The translations under genes were made by a program, and so were the position numbers. A DNA stretch of 64,000 bases. Source: GCA-2699445 sp032127075. Its GTDB lineage: Bacteria > Actinomycetota > Actinomycetes > S36-B12 > GCA-2699445. Below, in pieces: positions 43,008 to 50,821 of this stretch. Location of the stretch: the NCBI GenBank assembly GCA_032127075.1, contig JAQAZZ010000008.1, positions 20,314 through 84,313 of the forward strand, in the 5' to 3' direction. A model generated the notes under the pieces. It ran no database searches. It worked only from the letters and a program-made list of their open reading frames with translations, and was not told the DNA's origin. Each line of letters starts with the position of its first letter. The first letter of the stretch is position 1.

Positions 43008-43466
43008 ATGAACTGCCCTTTCTGCCGGGAGTCCGACTCGCGGGTCATCGATTCGCGCGCCACCGACGACGGTGCGTGCATCCGCCGCCGGCGCCAGTGC
43101 ACCAACTGCGACCGGCGTTTCACGACCCTGGAGACACCCAGCCTGAACGTGATCAAGCGCAGTGGCGTTTCCGAGCCTTTCAGCCGCGGCAAAGTGATCT
43201 CGGGCGTGCGCAAAGCCTGCCAGGGTCGCCCCGTCGGCGAGGATGACCTGGCGTTGCTCGCCCAACGGGTGGAAGACACCATCCGACAGTCCGGCATGGC
43301 GGAGATCCCCAGCGGCGAGGTCGGCCTGGCGATCTTGGCTCCGCTTCGCGACCTCGACGAGGTGGCCTATCTGCGTTTCGCGTCCGTCTACCGCGGCTTC
43401 AGCTCTTTGTCGGACTTCGAGAAGGAGATCACGTTCCTGCGCGACGACCGGCACGCCCCGCACTGA
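43008..43466 (+). CDS. nrdR: Transcriptional repressor NrdR
   Basis: A 152-aa repressor of ribonucleotide reductase genes. The N-terminal zinc ribbon has C3, C6, C31 and C34 (MNCPFC ... RQCTNCDRRFTTLE); an ATP-cone domain follows (about 46-136; VIKRSGVSEPFSRGKVISGVRKACQGRPV) and senses ATP/dATP. The ATG at 43008 has AAGGAGGT seven bases upstream, so the ATG at 42999 inside that site is rejected. nrdJ follows after 68 bp, as in Streptomyces. Confidence 0.96.
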   Translation: MNCPFCRESDSRVIDSRATDDGACIRRRRQCTNCDRRFTTLETPSLNVIKRSGVSEPFSRGKVISGVRKACQGRPVGEDDLALLAQRVEDTIRQSGMAEIPSGEVGLAILAPLRDLDEVAYLRFASVYRGFSSLSDFEKEITFLRDDRHAPH

Positions 43467-43534
43467 CAGCCCGTCCCCAGCACAACACACCCGCCCCACC
43501 AACTTCCCCCCCGTTCGAAACAAGGAGACCGAGG

Positions 43535-46354
43535 ATGACGCAAACCCCCCATGACGAGACAGTGTCGGGCCAGACCGCACCGACCCGCCGGAACCGCTCA
43601 CGCGGACTTCCGATCAAGCGCGTGTTCAGCACCGAAGGGGTTCACCCCTATGACGAGGTGACCTGGGAGCGGCGCGACGTCGTGCAGTCCAACTGGAAGA
43701 CGGGCGAGACGGTCTTCGAGCAGCGCGGAGTCGAGTTCCCCGAATCGTGGAGCGTGAATGCCTCCACGATCGTGACGTCGAAGTACTTCCGGGGTGCGCA
43801 CGGCTCCGACGCCAGGGAATGGTCGCTTCGGCAGTTGATCGACCGCGTGGTCGACAGGTACGTGACCGCGGGCAGGGAGAACGGCTACTTCCCCGCCGAC
43901 GCCGATGCCCTTGTGTTCGGCGAGGAGCTGACCTGGCTGCTGCTGCACCAGTACTTCTCCTTCAACTCCCCGGTGTGGTTCAACGTGGGCACCTCCAGCC
44001 CACAGCAGGTGAGCGCCTGCTTCATCCTGTCGGTGGACGACACCATGGACTCGATCCTGAACTGGTACCGGGAAGAGGGCCTGATCTTCAAGGGCGGCTC
44101 CGGTGCTGGGCTGAACATCTCTCGGATCCGGTCTTCGAAGGAGTTGCTGCGCTCATCCGGCGGAACCGCCTCGGGCCCTGTGTCGTTCATGCGTGGCGCC
44201 GACGCCAGCGCCGGAACCATCAAGTCGGGAGGGGCGACACGACGTGCGGCCAAGATGGTCGTCCTCGACGTGGACCACCCCGACATCGAGGAGTTCATCG
44301 AGACGAAGGTCCGCGAGGAGGAGAAGATCCGGGTCCTGCGGGATGGCGGGTTCGACATGGACCTCGGCGGCAAGGACATCGCGTCTGTCCAGTACCAGAA
44401 CGCCAACAACTCCGTGCGCGTCTCCGACGAGTTCATGCGGGCGGTGGAGGGCGACGACGAGTTCGGTCTGAAGGCGCGCACCGACGGCACGGTGGTCGAT
44501 ACCGTCAATGCGAACAAGCTCTTCCGCTCGATGGCGGAGGCGGCTTGGGCCTGTGCGGACCCCGGTATCCAGTACGACGACACCATCAACGACTGGCACA
44601 CCAACCCGGAGAGCGGCCGCATCACCGCGTCCAACCCGTGTTCGGAGTACATGAGCCTGGATGACTCCTCGTGCAATCTGGCTTCGCTGAACCTGATGAA
44701 GTTCCTGGCCGCCGACGACAGCTTCCAGGTCGAGCGCTTCGTCAAGGCCGTCGAACTTGTGATCACCGCGATGGACATCTCGATCTGCTTCGCGGACTTC
44801 CCGACCGAGGCGATCGGGAAGACCACCCGCGACTACCGGCAGCTCGGCATCGGGTATGCGAATCTCGGGGCTCTGCTCATGGCCGCGGGACTGCCGTACG
44901 ACTCCGACGGCGGCCGTGCGCTGGCAGCGGGAATCACCTCGCTGATGACAGGCGTCGCCTACCGTCGCAGCGCCGAACTGGCGGGGGTCGTCGGCCCCTA
45001 CCAGGGGTATGCGCGCAACGCCCGGGCACACGCGCGAGTCATGCGCAAGCATTCTGCGGCCACCGACGCCGTACGGTCGGTTTCCACACTGGACCGGGAC
45101 GTCCTGCGGGCCGCGGCGGACTCGTGGCACAAGTGCCTGGAGATCGGGGAGAAGAACGGCTGGCGCAACGCCCAGGCGAGTGTTCTCGCCCCGACGGGGA
45201 CCATCGGTTTCATGATGGATTGCGATACCACCGGCGTCGAACCTGACTTCTCGCTGGTCAAGTTCAAGAAGCTCGTCGGCGGCGGATCCATGCAGATCGT
45301 CAACAACACAATCCCGCGGGCGCTGCGCAAACTGGGCTACGCGGGGGAGACCATCGAAGCGGTGGTCGAACATATCGCCGAGCACGGCAACGTAGTCGGC
45401 GCCCCCGGCCTGCGTGACGAGCACTACGCGATCTTCGACTGTGCCGTGGGTGATCGGGCAATATCGCCGATGGGCCATGTCCGGATGATGGCCGCCGTCC
45501 AGCCGTTCCTTTCCGGAGCGATCAGCAAGACCGTGAACATGCCGAGCGAGGCGAGCGTCGACGACGTGGCGGAAATCTACTTCGAGGGATGGCGCCTCGG
45601 GCTGAAGGCGCTGGCAATCTACCGGGATGCCTCCAAGGTGGGTCAGCCGTTGTCGGAGTCGAAGAGTTCGACCGCTGCGGAGGATGTGCCGGTGGTGCAG
45701 GGCCCGGTGCGGAGGCGTCTGCCGAAGAAGCGCCCCTCGCAGACGATCTCCTTCACCGTCGCCGGCGCCGAGGGCTACATGACGGCCGGCTCCTATCCCG
45801 ACGACGGCCTCGGCGAGGTGTTCCTGAAGCTGGGCAAGCAGGGCTCCACCCTGGCTGGCGTCATGGATGCCTTCTCCATCGCGGTGTCCATCGCGCTGCA
45901 ATACGGCGTGCCGCTCGAGGCGTTCGTGTCGAAGTTCGTGAACATGCGATTCGAGCCCGCCGGGCTGACCGATGATCCGGACATCCGCATGGCGCAGTCC
46001 ATCATGGACTACATCTTCCGCAGGCTGGCGCTGGACTATCTGCCCTACGAGGACCGGGCGGCGCTGAGCATCTTCACCGCTGAAGAACGGGCGGCTGCCC
46101 TGGCGGGCGAGCAGTCCGCGACGCCGGACGCAGAGGTGCAGCCCGATGGGGACTCGCTCCCGCAGCAGGTGGCGACGCCCGCTGCATCGGCTGGCGCCGA
46201 TCCGGTGGCACCGCACTCCACCGCCGAGCTGCTGGAGGTCATCACGGGCAAGTCTGCGGATGCGCCCCTGTGCCTGACCTGCGGCATCAAGATGCGTCCG
46301 GCGGGATCGTGCTACGTGTGTGAGGGATGCGGCTCCACCAGCGGCTGTTCCTAG
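43535..46354 (+). CDS. nrdJ: Adenosylcobalamin-dependent ribonucleotide reductase (class II)
   Basis: A 939-aa enzyme reducing ribonucleotides to deoxyribonucleotides with coenzyme B12. It shows the substrate-site motif TASNPCSEYMSLDDSSCNLASLNL, the NFN-type SFNSPVWFNVG early motif, VLAPTGTIGFMMDCDTTGVEPDFSL, and a C-terminal zinc-ribbon-like tail CLTCGIKMRPAGSCYVCEGCGSTSGCS for thiol transfer. The ATG at 43535 has AAGGAG ten bases upstream. It needs B12 but no oxygen, unlike class I; no other reductase gene is in the window. NrdR, encoded upstream, is its expected regulator. Confidence 0.97.
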   Translation: MTQTPHDETVSGQTAPTRRNRSRGLPIKRVFSTEGVHPYDEVTWERRDVVQSNWKTGETVFEQRGVEFPESWSVNASTIVTSKYFRGAHGSDAREWSLRQLIDRVVDRYVTAGRENGYFPADADALVFGEELTWLLLHQYFSFNSPVWFNVGTSSPQQVSACFILSVDDTMDSILNWYREEGLIFKGGSGAGLNISRIRSSKELLRSSGGTASGPVSFMRGADASAGTIKSGGATRRAAKMVVLDVDHPDIEEFIETKVREEEKIRVLRDGGFDMDLGGKDIASVQYQNANNSVRVSDEFMRAVEGDDEFGLKARTDGTVVDTVNANKLFRSMAEAAWACADPGIQYDDTINDWHTNPESGRITASNPCSEYMSLDDSSCNLASLNLMKFLAADDSFQVERFVKAVELVITAMDISICFADFPTEAIGKTTRDYRQLGIGYANLGALLMAAGLPYDSDGGRALAAGITSLMTGVAYRRSAELAGVVGPYQGYARNARAHARVMRKHSAATDAVRSVSTLDRDVLRAAADSWHKCLEIGEKNGWRNAQASVLAPTGTIGFMMDCDTTGVEPDFSLVKFKKLVGGGSMQIVNNTIPRALRKLGYAGETIEAVVEHIAEHGNVVGAPGLRDEHYAIFDCAVGDRAISPMGHVRMMAAVQPFLSGAISKTVNMPSEASVDDVAEIYFEGWRLGLKALAIYRDASKVGQPLSESKSSTAAEDVPVVQGPVRRRLPKKRPSQTISFTVAGAEGYMTAGSYPDDGLGEVFLKLGKQGSTLAGVMDAFSIAVSIALQYGVPLEAFVSKFVNMRFEPAGLTDDPDIRMAQSIMDYIFRRLALDYLPYEDRAALSIFTAEERAAALAGEQSATPDAEVQPDGDSLPQQVATPAASAGADPVAPHSTAELLEVITGKSADAPLCLTCGIKMRPAGSCYVCEGCGSTSGCS

Positions 46355-46377
46355 ATGCGATCCGGCGGACCCGACGC

Positions 46378-46431
46378 GGCCCGCGCAGTCCTACGGCGCG
46401 CAACAGCGTCCGTAGCGTGCTTGCGCGGGCC
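46378..46431 (+). terminator. Two-tier hairpin downstream of nrdJ
   Basis: Outer stem GGCCCGCGCA (46378-46387) with TGCGCGGGCC (46422-46431), perfect over 10 bp; inner stem CTACGG (46391-46396) with CCGTAG (46410-46415). It lies 23 bp after the nrdJ stop. The remaining 180 bp to the next gene show nothing that I recognise. Confidence 0.7.
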
Positions 46432-46610
46432 TGCGTCCGGGAGGCCCAGCCGGACGGATCGCGGTGGGCAGTTGCTGGTCTCGATCTGAAACACTCGCCA
46501 GTCCTGTGGCATTTGCGGTGAGGCAGGACTCGGTGGGTGTTTCGCTGGGGGTGGCGGTTGATCCCGTTGGTCCTGCAGCCGCGGCGAGGGTGACACCGCT
46601 GGCTCGGCTG

Positions 46611-47078
46611 TCAGGCGGAGCCGCCTTGGTGGCCGTCCAGGGACAAAGCCGCCTTGGCGAAGCGGACGATCCCGGCGATCACTGCGATGGCCGATCCCAC
46701 AGCGGCGAAGATCAGGCCGATGCGCAGTCCCACTTCCACGCCCTCATTGGGCAAGATGAACGGCCAGGTCCGGATCAGGGCGACCAGGATCGCGGTGGCG
46801 AACGCGGCACTGACCGCGTCGCCCAGACCCTTCAGCCATTCCGGATCGCTCACGAGATAGCACAAGTTGAGAAGGATCCCGAACACGAGCGAGGTGTTGA
46901 CCAGCCCGACAACGGAGTCGGCCTGCGGGGTGAGGAATGACAGGCTCTGCCATCCCGGCCACCCGTTGATCAGGAGCAGCAGGAGGGCATTGAAGGCAAC
47001 GGCTGCGGCGTACCCGACTGCGCGCCAGCCGACGGGGGAGTGCCTTCTGTCGAGGTCTGTTCGCACGGCGGTGGACAT
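46611..47078 (-). CDS. Small four-helix membrane protein, unknown
   Basis: A 155-aa protein with four hydrophobic segments (GYAAAVAFNALLLLLINGW, VVGLVNTSLVFGILLNLCYLV, GDAVSAAFATAILVALIRTWPFIL, VGLRIGLIFAAVGSAIAVIAGIV). Nothing identifies a function. The ATG at 47078 has GGAAGGGG six bases upstream; -10 TAGCAT lies at 47098-47103. In-frame ATGs at 47093 and 47099 are too close to that box. It is divergent from the matrixin gene. Confidence 0.75.
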   Translation of the reverse strand: MSTAVRTDLDRRHSPVGWRAVGYAAAVAFNALLLLLINGWPGWQSLSFLTPQADSVVGLVNTSLVFGILLNLCYLVSDPEWLKGLGDAVSAAFATAILVALIRTWPFILPNEGVEVGLRIGLIFAAVGSAIAVIAGIVRFAKAALSLDGHQGGSA

Positions 47079-47183
47079 GATGACCCCTTCCATCTCCATG
47101 CTAGGCCGCCGCGTGCCCGGACACCGGCCGGGTGCGGCTTGGCTGCCCGAGAGCGCCGGGGCGGGATTTGCGTTCGGCGGGCG

Positions 47184-47189
47184 TAGGCT
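47184..47189 (+). promoter_or_regulatory. -10 box, leaderless promoter of matrixin gene
   Basis: TAGGCT, six bases, then the GTG at 47196. Confidence 0.6.
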
Positions 47190-47195
47190 GAGGCG

Positions 47196-47951
47196 GTGCG
47201 CCGCGCCATCCGGATCCTGCTGATCATGACGGTTGCCGCGAGCGCGGTGGTGGTCGTGATTCGGGGGCCGGAAAGTGCGCTGTCGCTGCTGCACAGCACC
47301 TTCCGGCCGTGGGACGGACCCCCGCCGGGGCTCGGGGAGCTCGACCGGAGGATCCTGCCTGCTGTCCGGGTGCCCGGGGTCAAGCGCACATCGGGGTTCA
47401 TGAACGTCCATCCCGATGGGACGCCGGTGACGTTCTCCCCCTGTCGGCCGTGGCCTGTGGTCGTCAATGTCCGCAAGGGACCCCGCGGCGCCGCGGGCGT
47501 TGTGGCTGATGCCGTGGCCCAGATCCAGGAGGCCACCGGAGTCAGGTTCGTCGTCGAGGGCCGCACCGACGAGAGGGTGCGCATCGACCGTCCGAACTAC
47601 CAGCCGGAACGTTACGGCGACAGGTGGGCCCCCCTCCTTGTGGGCTGGGCGCCGACCAGGGGCGACCTGCCGGCAGGTCGCGGCGGGCCGGGATTGGCGG
47701 AAAGGATGCTGGGGCAGGCGCAGTACGTCACGGGTGTGGTCCAGATCGACCCATCCGCCGGTTTCAACGCCGACTCGGGCACGCTGCGGGCGCTGTTGTT
47801 GCACGAACTGGGCCATGTGGTGGGACTGGCGCACTCCGACGATCCCCGTTCGCTGATGTATCCCACGAACCATGGGCAACTGGATTTCACGGCCGCGGAT
47901 CGTGCAGGGCTGGCCCGGCTGGGCCGAGGGGACTGTTCATCGTCCTACTGA
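47196..47951 (+). CDS. Matrixin-like zinc metalloprotease, membrane-anchored or secreted
   Basis: A 251-aa protein with a signal anchor (RILLIMTVAASAVVVVI) and a metzincin active site HELGHVVGLAHSDDPRSLMYP (zinc ligands H203, H207, H213; E204; the Met-turn M around 222). It probably cleaves proteins outside the membrane. The N-terminal part VVVNVRKGPRGAAGVVADAVAQIQEATGVRF is typical of M10-like actinobacterial proteins. It is read from GTG 47196 with a leaderless promoter. Its 3' end lies in a set of 12-bp near-repeats, one of which supplies the stop codon. Confidence 0.85.
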   Translation: MRRAIRILLIMTVAASAVVVVIRGPESALSLLHSTFRPWDGPPPGLGELDRRILPAVRVPGVKRTSGFMNVHPDGTPVTFSPCRPWPVVVNVRKGPRGAAGVVADAVAQIQEATGVRFVVEGRTDERVRIDRPNYQPERYGDRWAPLLVGWAPTRGDLPAGRGGPGLAERMLGQAQYVTGVVQIDPSAGFNADSGTLRALLLHELGHVVGLAHSDDPRSLMYPTNHGQLDFTAADRAGLARLGRGDCSSSY

Positions 47952-47978
47952 TCGTCGTACGACTGGTCATCGTCCTAC
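47937..47978 (+). repeat. Three 12-bp near-direct repeats at matrixin 3' end
   Basis: TCATCGTCCTAC (47937-47948), TGATCGTCGTAC (47949-47960), 6 bp, TCATCGTCCTAC (47967-47978). In the matrixin frame they read SSSY, stop-SSY, SSSY; the C-to-G difference in the second unit makes the TGA stop. Confidence 0.75.
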
Positions 47979-48043
47979 CGGGCGGGCTCCCCACGGCGCC
48001 CGTCCGGATCCGGTGCAGGGTGCCCGGCTGCTGACGGCGCCCC

Positions 48044-48049
48044 TACGAT
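48044..48049 (+). promoter_or_regulatory. -10 box, leaderless promoter of flippase-like gene
   Basis: TACGAT, six bases, then the ATG at 48056. Confidence 0.6.
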
Positions 48050-48055
48050 GGGGAA

Positions 48056-49234
48056 ATGCCCGCTGAACCCGCAGACCCCGCCGGCTCCGCCGGAGCCGAT
48101 GAGGCACCGGATGGCCCCCTCGAGCCGGCGGCGTCGCAACACCTCGACGAGGAACCGCAGCTGAGCGATGAGGAGGCCCGCCAACACCTCGGTGTCTCCG
48201 GGGGTATCGATCGCCGCAAGAGCATCATCGGCGGAATCGTCGCGGTGGTGTTCCTCGCCATCGTCTTCACCAGGGTGATCCCCCAGATCGGCGACTATGC
48301 CCAGGCCGCGGAGTACATCCAGGCGATGACGGCGGGGGCGATCGCCGCTCTGGTGCTGATAGTGATCTGGTACCAGTTCGTCTACGGCTGGCCGTTCGTG
48401 GCGGCCACTCCGGGTCTGAGCTACAAGAACGGCTTCGTCGTCAACCAGTCCGCCTTCGCGGTGTCCAACGGGATCCCCGCCGGCGGTGCTTTCGGCCTGG
48501 GGCTGCAGTACGCGCAGCTGACCTCGTACCGCGCGACTCCCACCGCGGCCACCGCCGCGATCGGGGCGACCGGCGTGTGGAGTGTGTTCGTCACCCTCTT
48601 CCTGCCGGTGACGGGTGTCGTGGCGCTGTCGCTGTCCGGTGATGATGCGGGCGGTTACGTCGGAGCAGCGGCCATCGGCATACTGGCGCTCGCTGCGGCG
48701 GTCGTGGTCTTCGGGCTGATACTGCGTTCAGAGAGCAACGCGTTGCGCATCGGGGGCTTCGCCGACAAGGTCATCAACGGTGTGATCCATCGGTTCCGCA
48801 AGGAGACGACCATCGACATCACCGCCCAGGTGCTCAAGTTGCGCCATGACATCGTCGGGCTGGTCCGGCGCCGCTGGCATGTGATCACGCTGGTCCAGAT
48901 CGCGGTGTCCTGGTCGCAGTTCGCGATCCTCTACGTGGCCCTGGTGGGAGTCTCCGGCGATGTCGGCGCCCCGCCCATCCTGTTGGCCTACGGCTGCTGG
49001 GCCATCGCCCAGATCGGAATCATGATCCCGTTGACCCCCGGCGGCCTCGGAACCGTCGATGCGGTGATGATCGGCCTGATGACGAGTTTCGGCATCGACA
49101 GCGGAATCGCCACCGCCGCCGATCTGGTGTGGCGGGCATCCTCGTACATCCCGCAGATCATCATCGGGCTCGTAGCGATCTTCTACTGGCGCTGGGATGT
49201 CAACCACAAGCGCCGCAGGGCCGTGCCGGCCTGA
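48056..49234 (+). CDS. LPG-synthase transmembrane-region (flippase-like) protein
   Basis: A 392-aa membrane protein with an acidic, Pro/Ala-rich cytoplasmic N-terminus (about 55 aa) and some eight helices. It matches the UPF0104 / lysylphosphatidylglycerol synthase TM family: NQSAFAVSNGIPAGGAFGLGLQYAQL and PLTPGGLGTVDAVMIGLM are family motifs. There is no C-terminal lysyltransferase domain, so it is not an LPG synthase; a lipid or glycolipid flippase role is likely. It is followed by a strong hairpin. Confidence 0.85.
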   Translation: MPAEPADPAGSAGADEAPDGPLEPAASQHLDEEPQLSDEEARQHLGVSGGIDRRKSIIGGIVAVVFLAIVFTRVIPQIGDYAQAAEYIQAMTAGAIAALVLIVIWYQFVYGWPFVAATPGLSYKNGFVVNQSAFAVSNGIPAGGAFGLGLQYAQLTSYRATPTAATAAIGATGVWSVFVTLFLPVTGVVALSLSGDDAGGYVGAAAIGILALAAAVVVFGLILRSESNALRIGGFADKVINGVIHRFRKETTIDITAQVLKLRHDIVGLVRRRWHVITLVQIAVSWSQFAILYVALVGVSGDVGAPPILLAYGCWAIAQIGIMIPLTPGGLGTVDAVMIGLMTSFGIDSGIATAADLVWRASSYIPQIIIGLVAIFYWRWDVNHKRRRAVPA

Positions 49235-49243
49235 CAATTTGCC

Positions 49244-49289
49244 GAACCCGGAGATCCGGCGGCTTCCCCTCCGCCGAACCTCCGGGTTC
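49244..49289 (+). terminator. Terminator-like hairpin after flippase-like gene
   Basis: A 19-nt arm (49244-49262, beginning GAACCCGGAG) pairs with 49271-49289 (ending CTCCGGGTTC) with one mismatch and two non-standard pairs; loop of 8 nt. It is 10 bp after the stop. Confidence 0.7.
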
Positions 49290-49434
49290 TAGGCACGACC
49301 CTAGGGGTTGGGCGACCGCTGCGGCCCGCCCGACACGCCGCAGCCGGAGCGTCCACAGCTGCCCCCGGGTCTGAGTTGTCCACGGGTGTGCAGCGGCTCG
49401 GTGAGGTGCGTAGATCCTCGACGACTGTTGCCGA

Positions 49435-50436
49435 ATGAACCTGCACCCGTGCCCCCTCGTCCGCACCACCCGTTTCGACCCCGCCCCGTGGCTTGTGGCG
49501 ATCCCCTACCTGGTGGGCTACAACCCGGTGCTGAGCCTCGTCTGCGTGATGACCGACGGGGACAGGATCGTGGTGGTCGGCCGGTTGGACTGGCGCGACG
49601 CGGTACGGGATCCGCGTGGGGTCGCCGCTCAGATGGTCCGACGCTCGCAGCATTCCGGCGCCACCGGCGCGATGCTGGTGGCGGTTCGCCCGGAATCCCC
49701 CGCCGGAGCCCCCGCGGCTCTCCGTGTCATCGGCGAGGTGTTCGCGAACAGCGGTGTGGATGTCATCTGGCAGGGTTGGATCACTTCCGAGCAATGGCGC
49801 AGCCCCGACTGCGACGGTGCCGGTTGTGCGCCGCACTTCCTGCCTGAGCCATCGTCCTCCGATCTCGTGCTGGAGTTGATCCTGGCCGGCGCGGCGCCGG
49901 CTGCAACGAGGCAAGAAGTCCTGGCCGAGGTCGCGCCAGCACCGGCCCAGGACCGACTGCCCGACGTCGTCGGGGCCGCAGACGGCTTGGAATCGTGGCG
50001 GGACCGGGCCGTGGCCGACTTCATGGAGCTTGTGGTCGCCGACGCGGTGCCGAACGACGACGACGTCGCACTGCTCGCGGCCGCTTGCCACGACATCAGG
50101 GTTCGCGACACCGTGCTGCACCGAATCACCACGACAGGCAGCGGCGGCTGGGGAGCGGTGTGGCGGCTGACCACAGCCTCGATGCGGCGCGCCCCGCTCA
50201 GCCATGTCGCCAGTTTGGGAGCCGTCGCTGCGCTGGCCGCGTGGCAGATGGGGGACGGTCTGCGGGCAGGGGAGGCCCTCACCCGGGCGCGGGAGGCCGA
50301 CCCCGACCACAGCCTGTGCCAACTGCTGCAGCGGTCGCTGGATGGGGGGTATCCGCCTTCCGTCTGGGGTCAGGTGATGGCAGGGCTCACCGAGGAGGAA
50401 TGCCGCTACGGCCGGGACCGCGACGCGGCTGCGTGA
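49435..50436 (+). CDS. DUF4192 protein
   Basis: A 333-aa actinobacterial protein of the DUF4192 family: the N-terminus (DPAPWLVAIPYLVGYNPVLSLVCVMTDGDRIVVVGRLDW) and the C-terminal helical part (AALAAWQMGDGLRAGEALTRAREADPDHSLCQLLQRSLDGGYPPSVWGQVM) are characteristic. The function is unknown. The ATG at 49435 lacks a ribosome binding site, so it may be leaderless, but the hexamer at the right distance (GACTGT) is poor. TTGTCCACG (49376-49384), one base from a DnaA box, lies upstream. Confidence 0.85.
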   Translation: MNLHPCPLVRTTRFDPAPWLVAIPYLVGYNPVLSLVCVMTDGDRIVVVGRLDWRDAVRDPRGVAAQMVRRSQHSGATGAMLVAVRPESPAGAPAALRVIGEVFANSGVDVIWQGWITSEQWRSPDCDGAGCAPHFLPEPSSSDLVLELILAGAAPAATRQEVLAEVAPAPAQDRLPDVVGAADGLESWRDRAVADFMELVVADAVPNDDDVALLAAACHDIRVRDTVLHRITTTGSGGWGAVWRLTTASMRRAPLSHVASLGAVAALAAWQMGDGLRAGEALTRAREADPDHSLCQLLQRSLDGGYPPSVWGQVMAGLTEEECRYGRDRDAAA

Positions 50437-50441
50437 TCCGC

Positions 50442-50470
50442 TGGACGTCGTCGCAGGCATCGGCTATCTT
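50442..50470 (+). promoter_or_regulatory. Promoter of SAM-IV riboswitch-metY-metX
   Basis: TGGACG (50442-50447), 17-bp spacer, TATCTT (50465-50470). Transcription would start near 50477, at the first bases of the riboswitch. Confidence 0.6.
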
Positions 50471-50475
50471 TTTCC

Positions 50476-50587
50476 CAGGTCATGAGTCCCAGCGACAAGC
50501 TCCGGCTTGCTGGGCAGCAACCCTCCGACCGCGGTGGGGTGCTCCGGGTGAGGACCAGGTCGACAAGTCGGCAAGCGCGGGTCTTGG
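50476..50587 (+). promoter_or_regulatory. SAM-IV riboswitch
   Basis: S-adenosylmethionine sensing leader. Recognised from the conserved blocks GGTCATGAGTCCCAGCGACA, CCGGCTTGCTGGGCAGCAAC, CCTCCGACCGCGGTGGGGTG, GGACCAGGTCGACAAGTCGG and the closing GCAAGCGCGGGTCT, in the SAM-IV order. GGTC and GACC form the base of the core. It starts at the mapped promoter and lies 235 bp before metY, a fitting target because SAM excess should lower methionine synthesis. Confidence 0.9.
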
Positions 50588-50821
50588 TACACAAGGCCCC
50601 AGAACAGGTGGTCACTATGTGTTGTTGTCGAATGATCGGTGTCGCCGGGGCCTGAGCGGCGCTTCACTGCGCTCCCCGGTCGACCGCGTGCGGCACTGCT
50701 GCCGTCCACGCCCATCCAGCGGTCAGATCTGCCCGCTCCATGGCCCCGCGCCGAACCCAGCCAAGAGTCAATCAGCGAAAAATCAGTCACCCTCGAAAAC
50801 CATCATCAAGGAGAAGCACCA
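50588..50821 (+). promoter_or_regulatory. Long leader between riboswitch and metY, with a candidate expression hairpin
   Basis: A 234-nt stretch without a gene. It contains a hairpin at 50645-50679 in which CCGGG and GAGCG pair with CGCTC and CCCGG, without a following T-run. It could be the terminator or Rho-entry platform by which the riboswitch acts, since no SD-masking arm is seen next to the metY ribosome binding site AAGGAG. Confidence 0.4.

Noticed and set aside
44153..46216. 687-codon open frame antisense to nrdJ
   Set aside because: Same reason: it lies entirely within the well-conserved nrdJ gene and has no start signal or recognisable domain.
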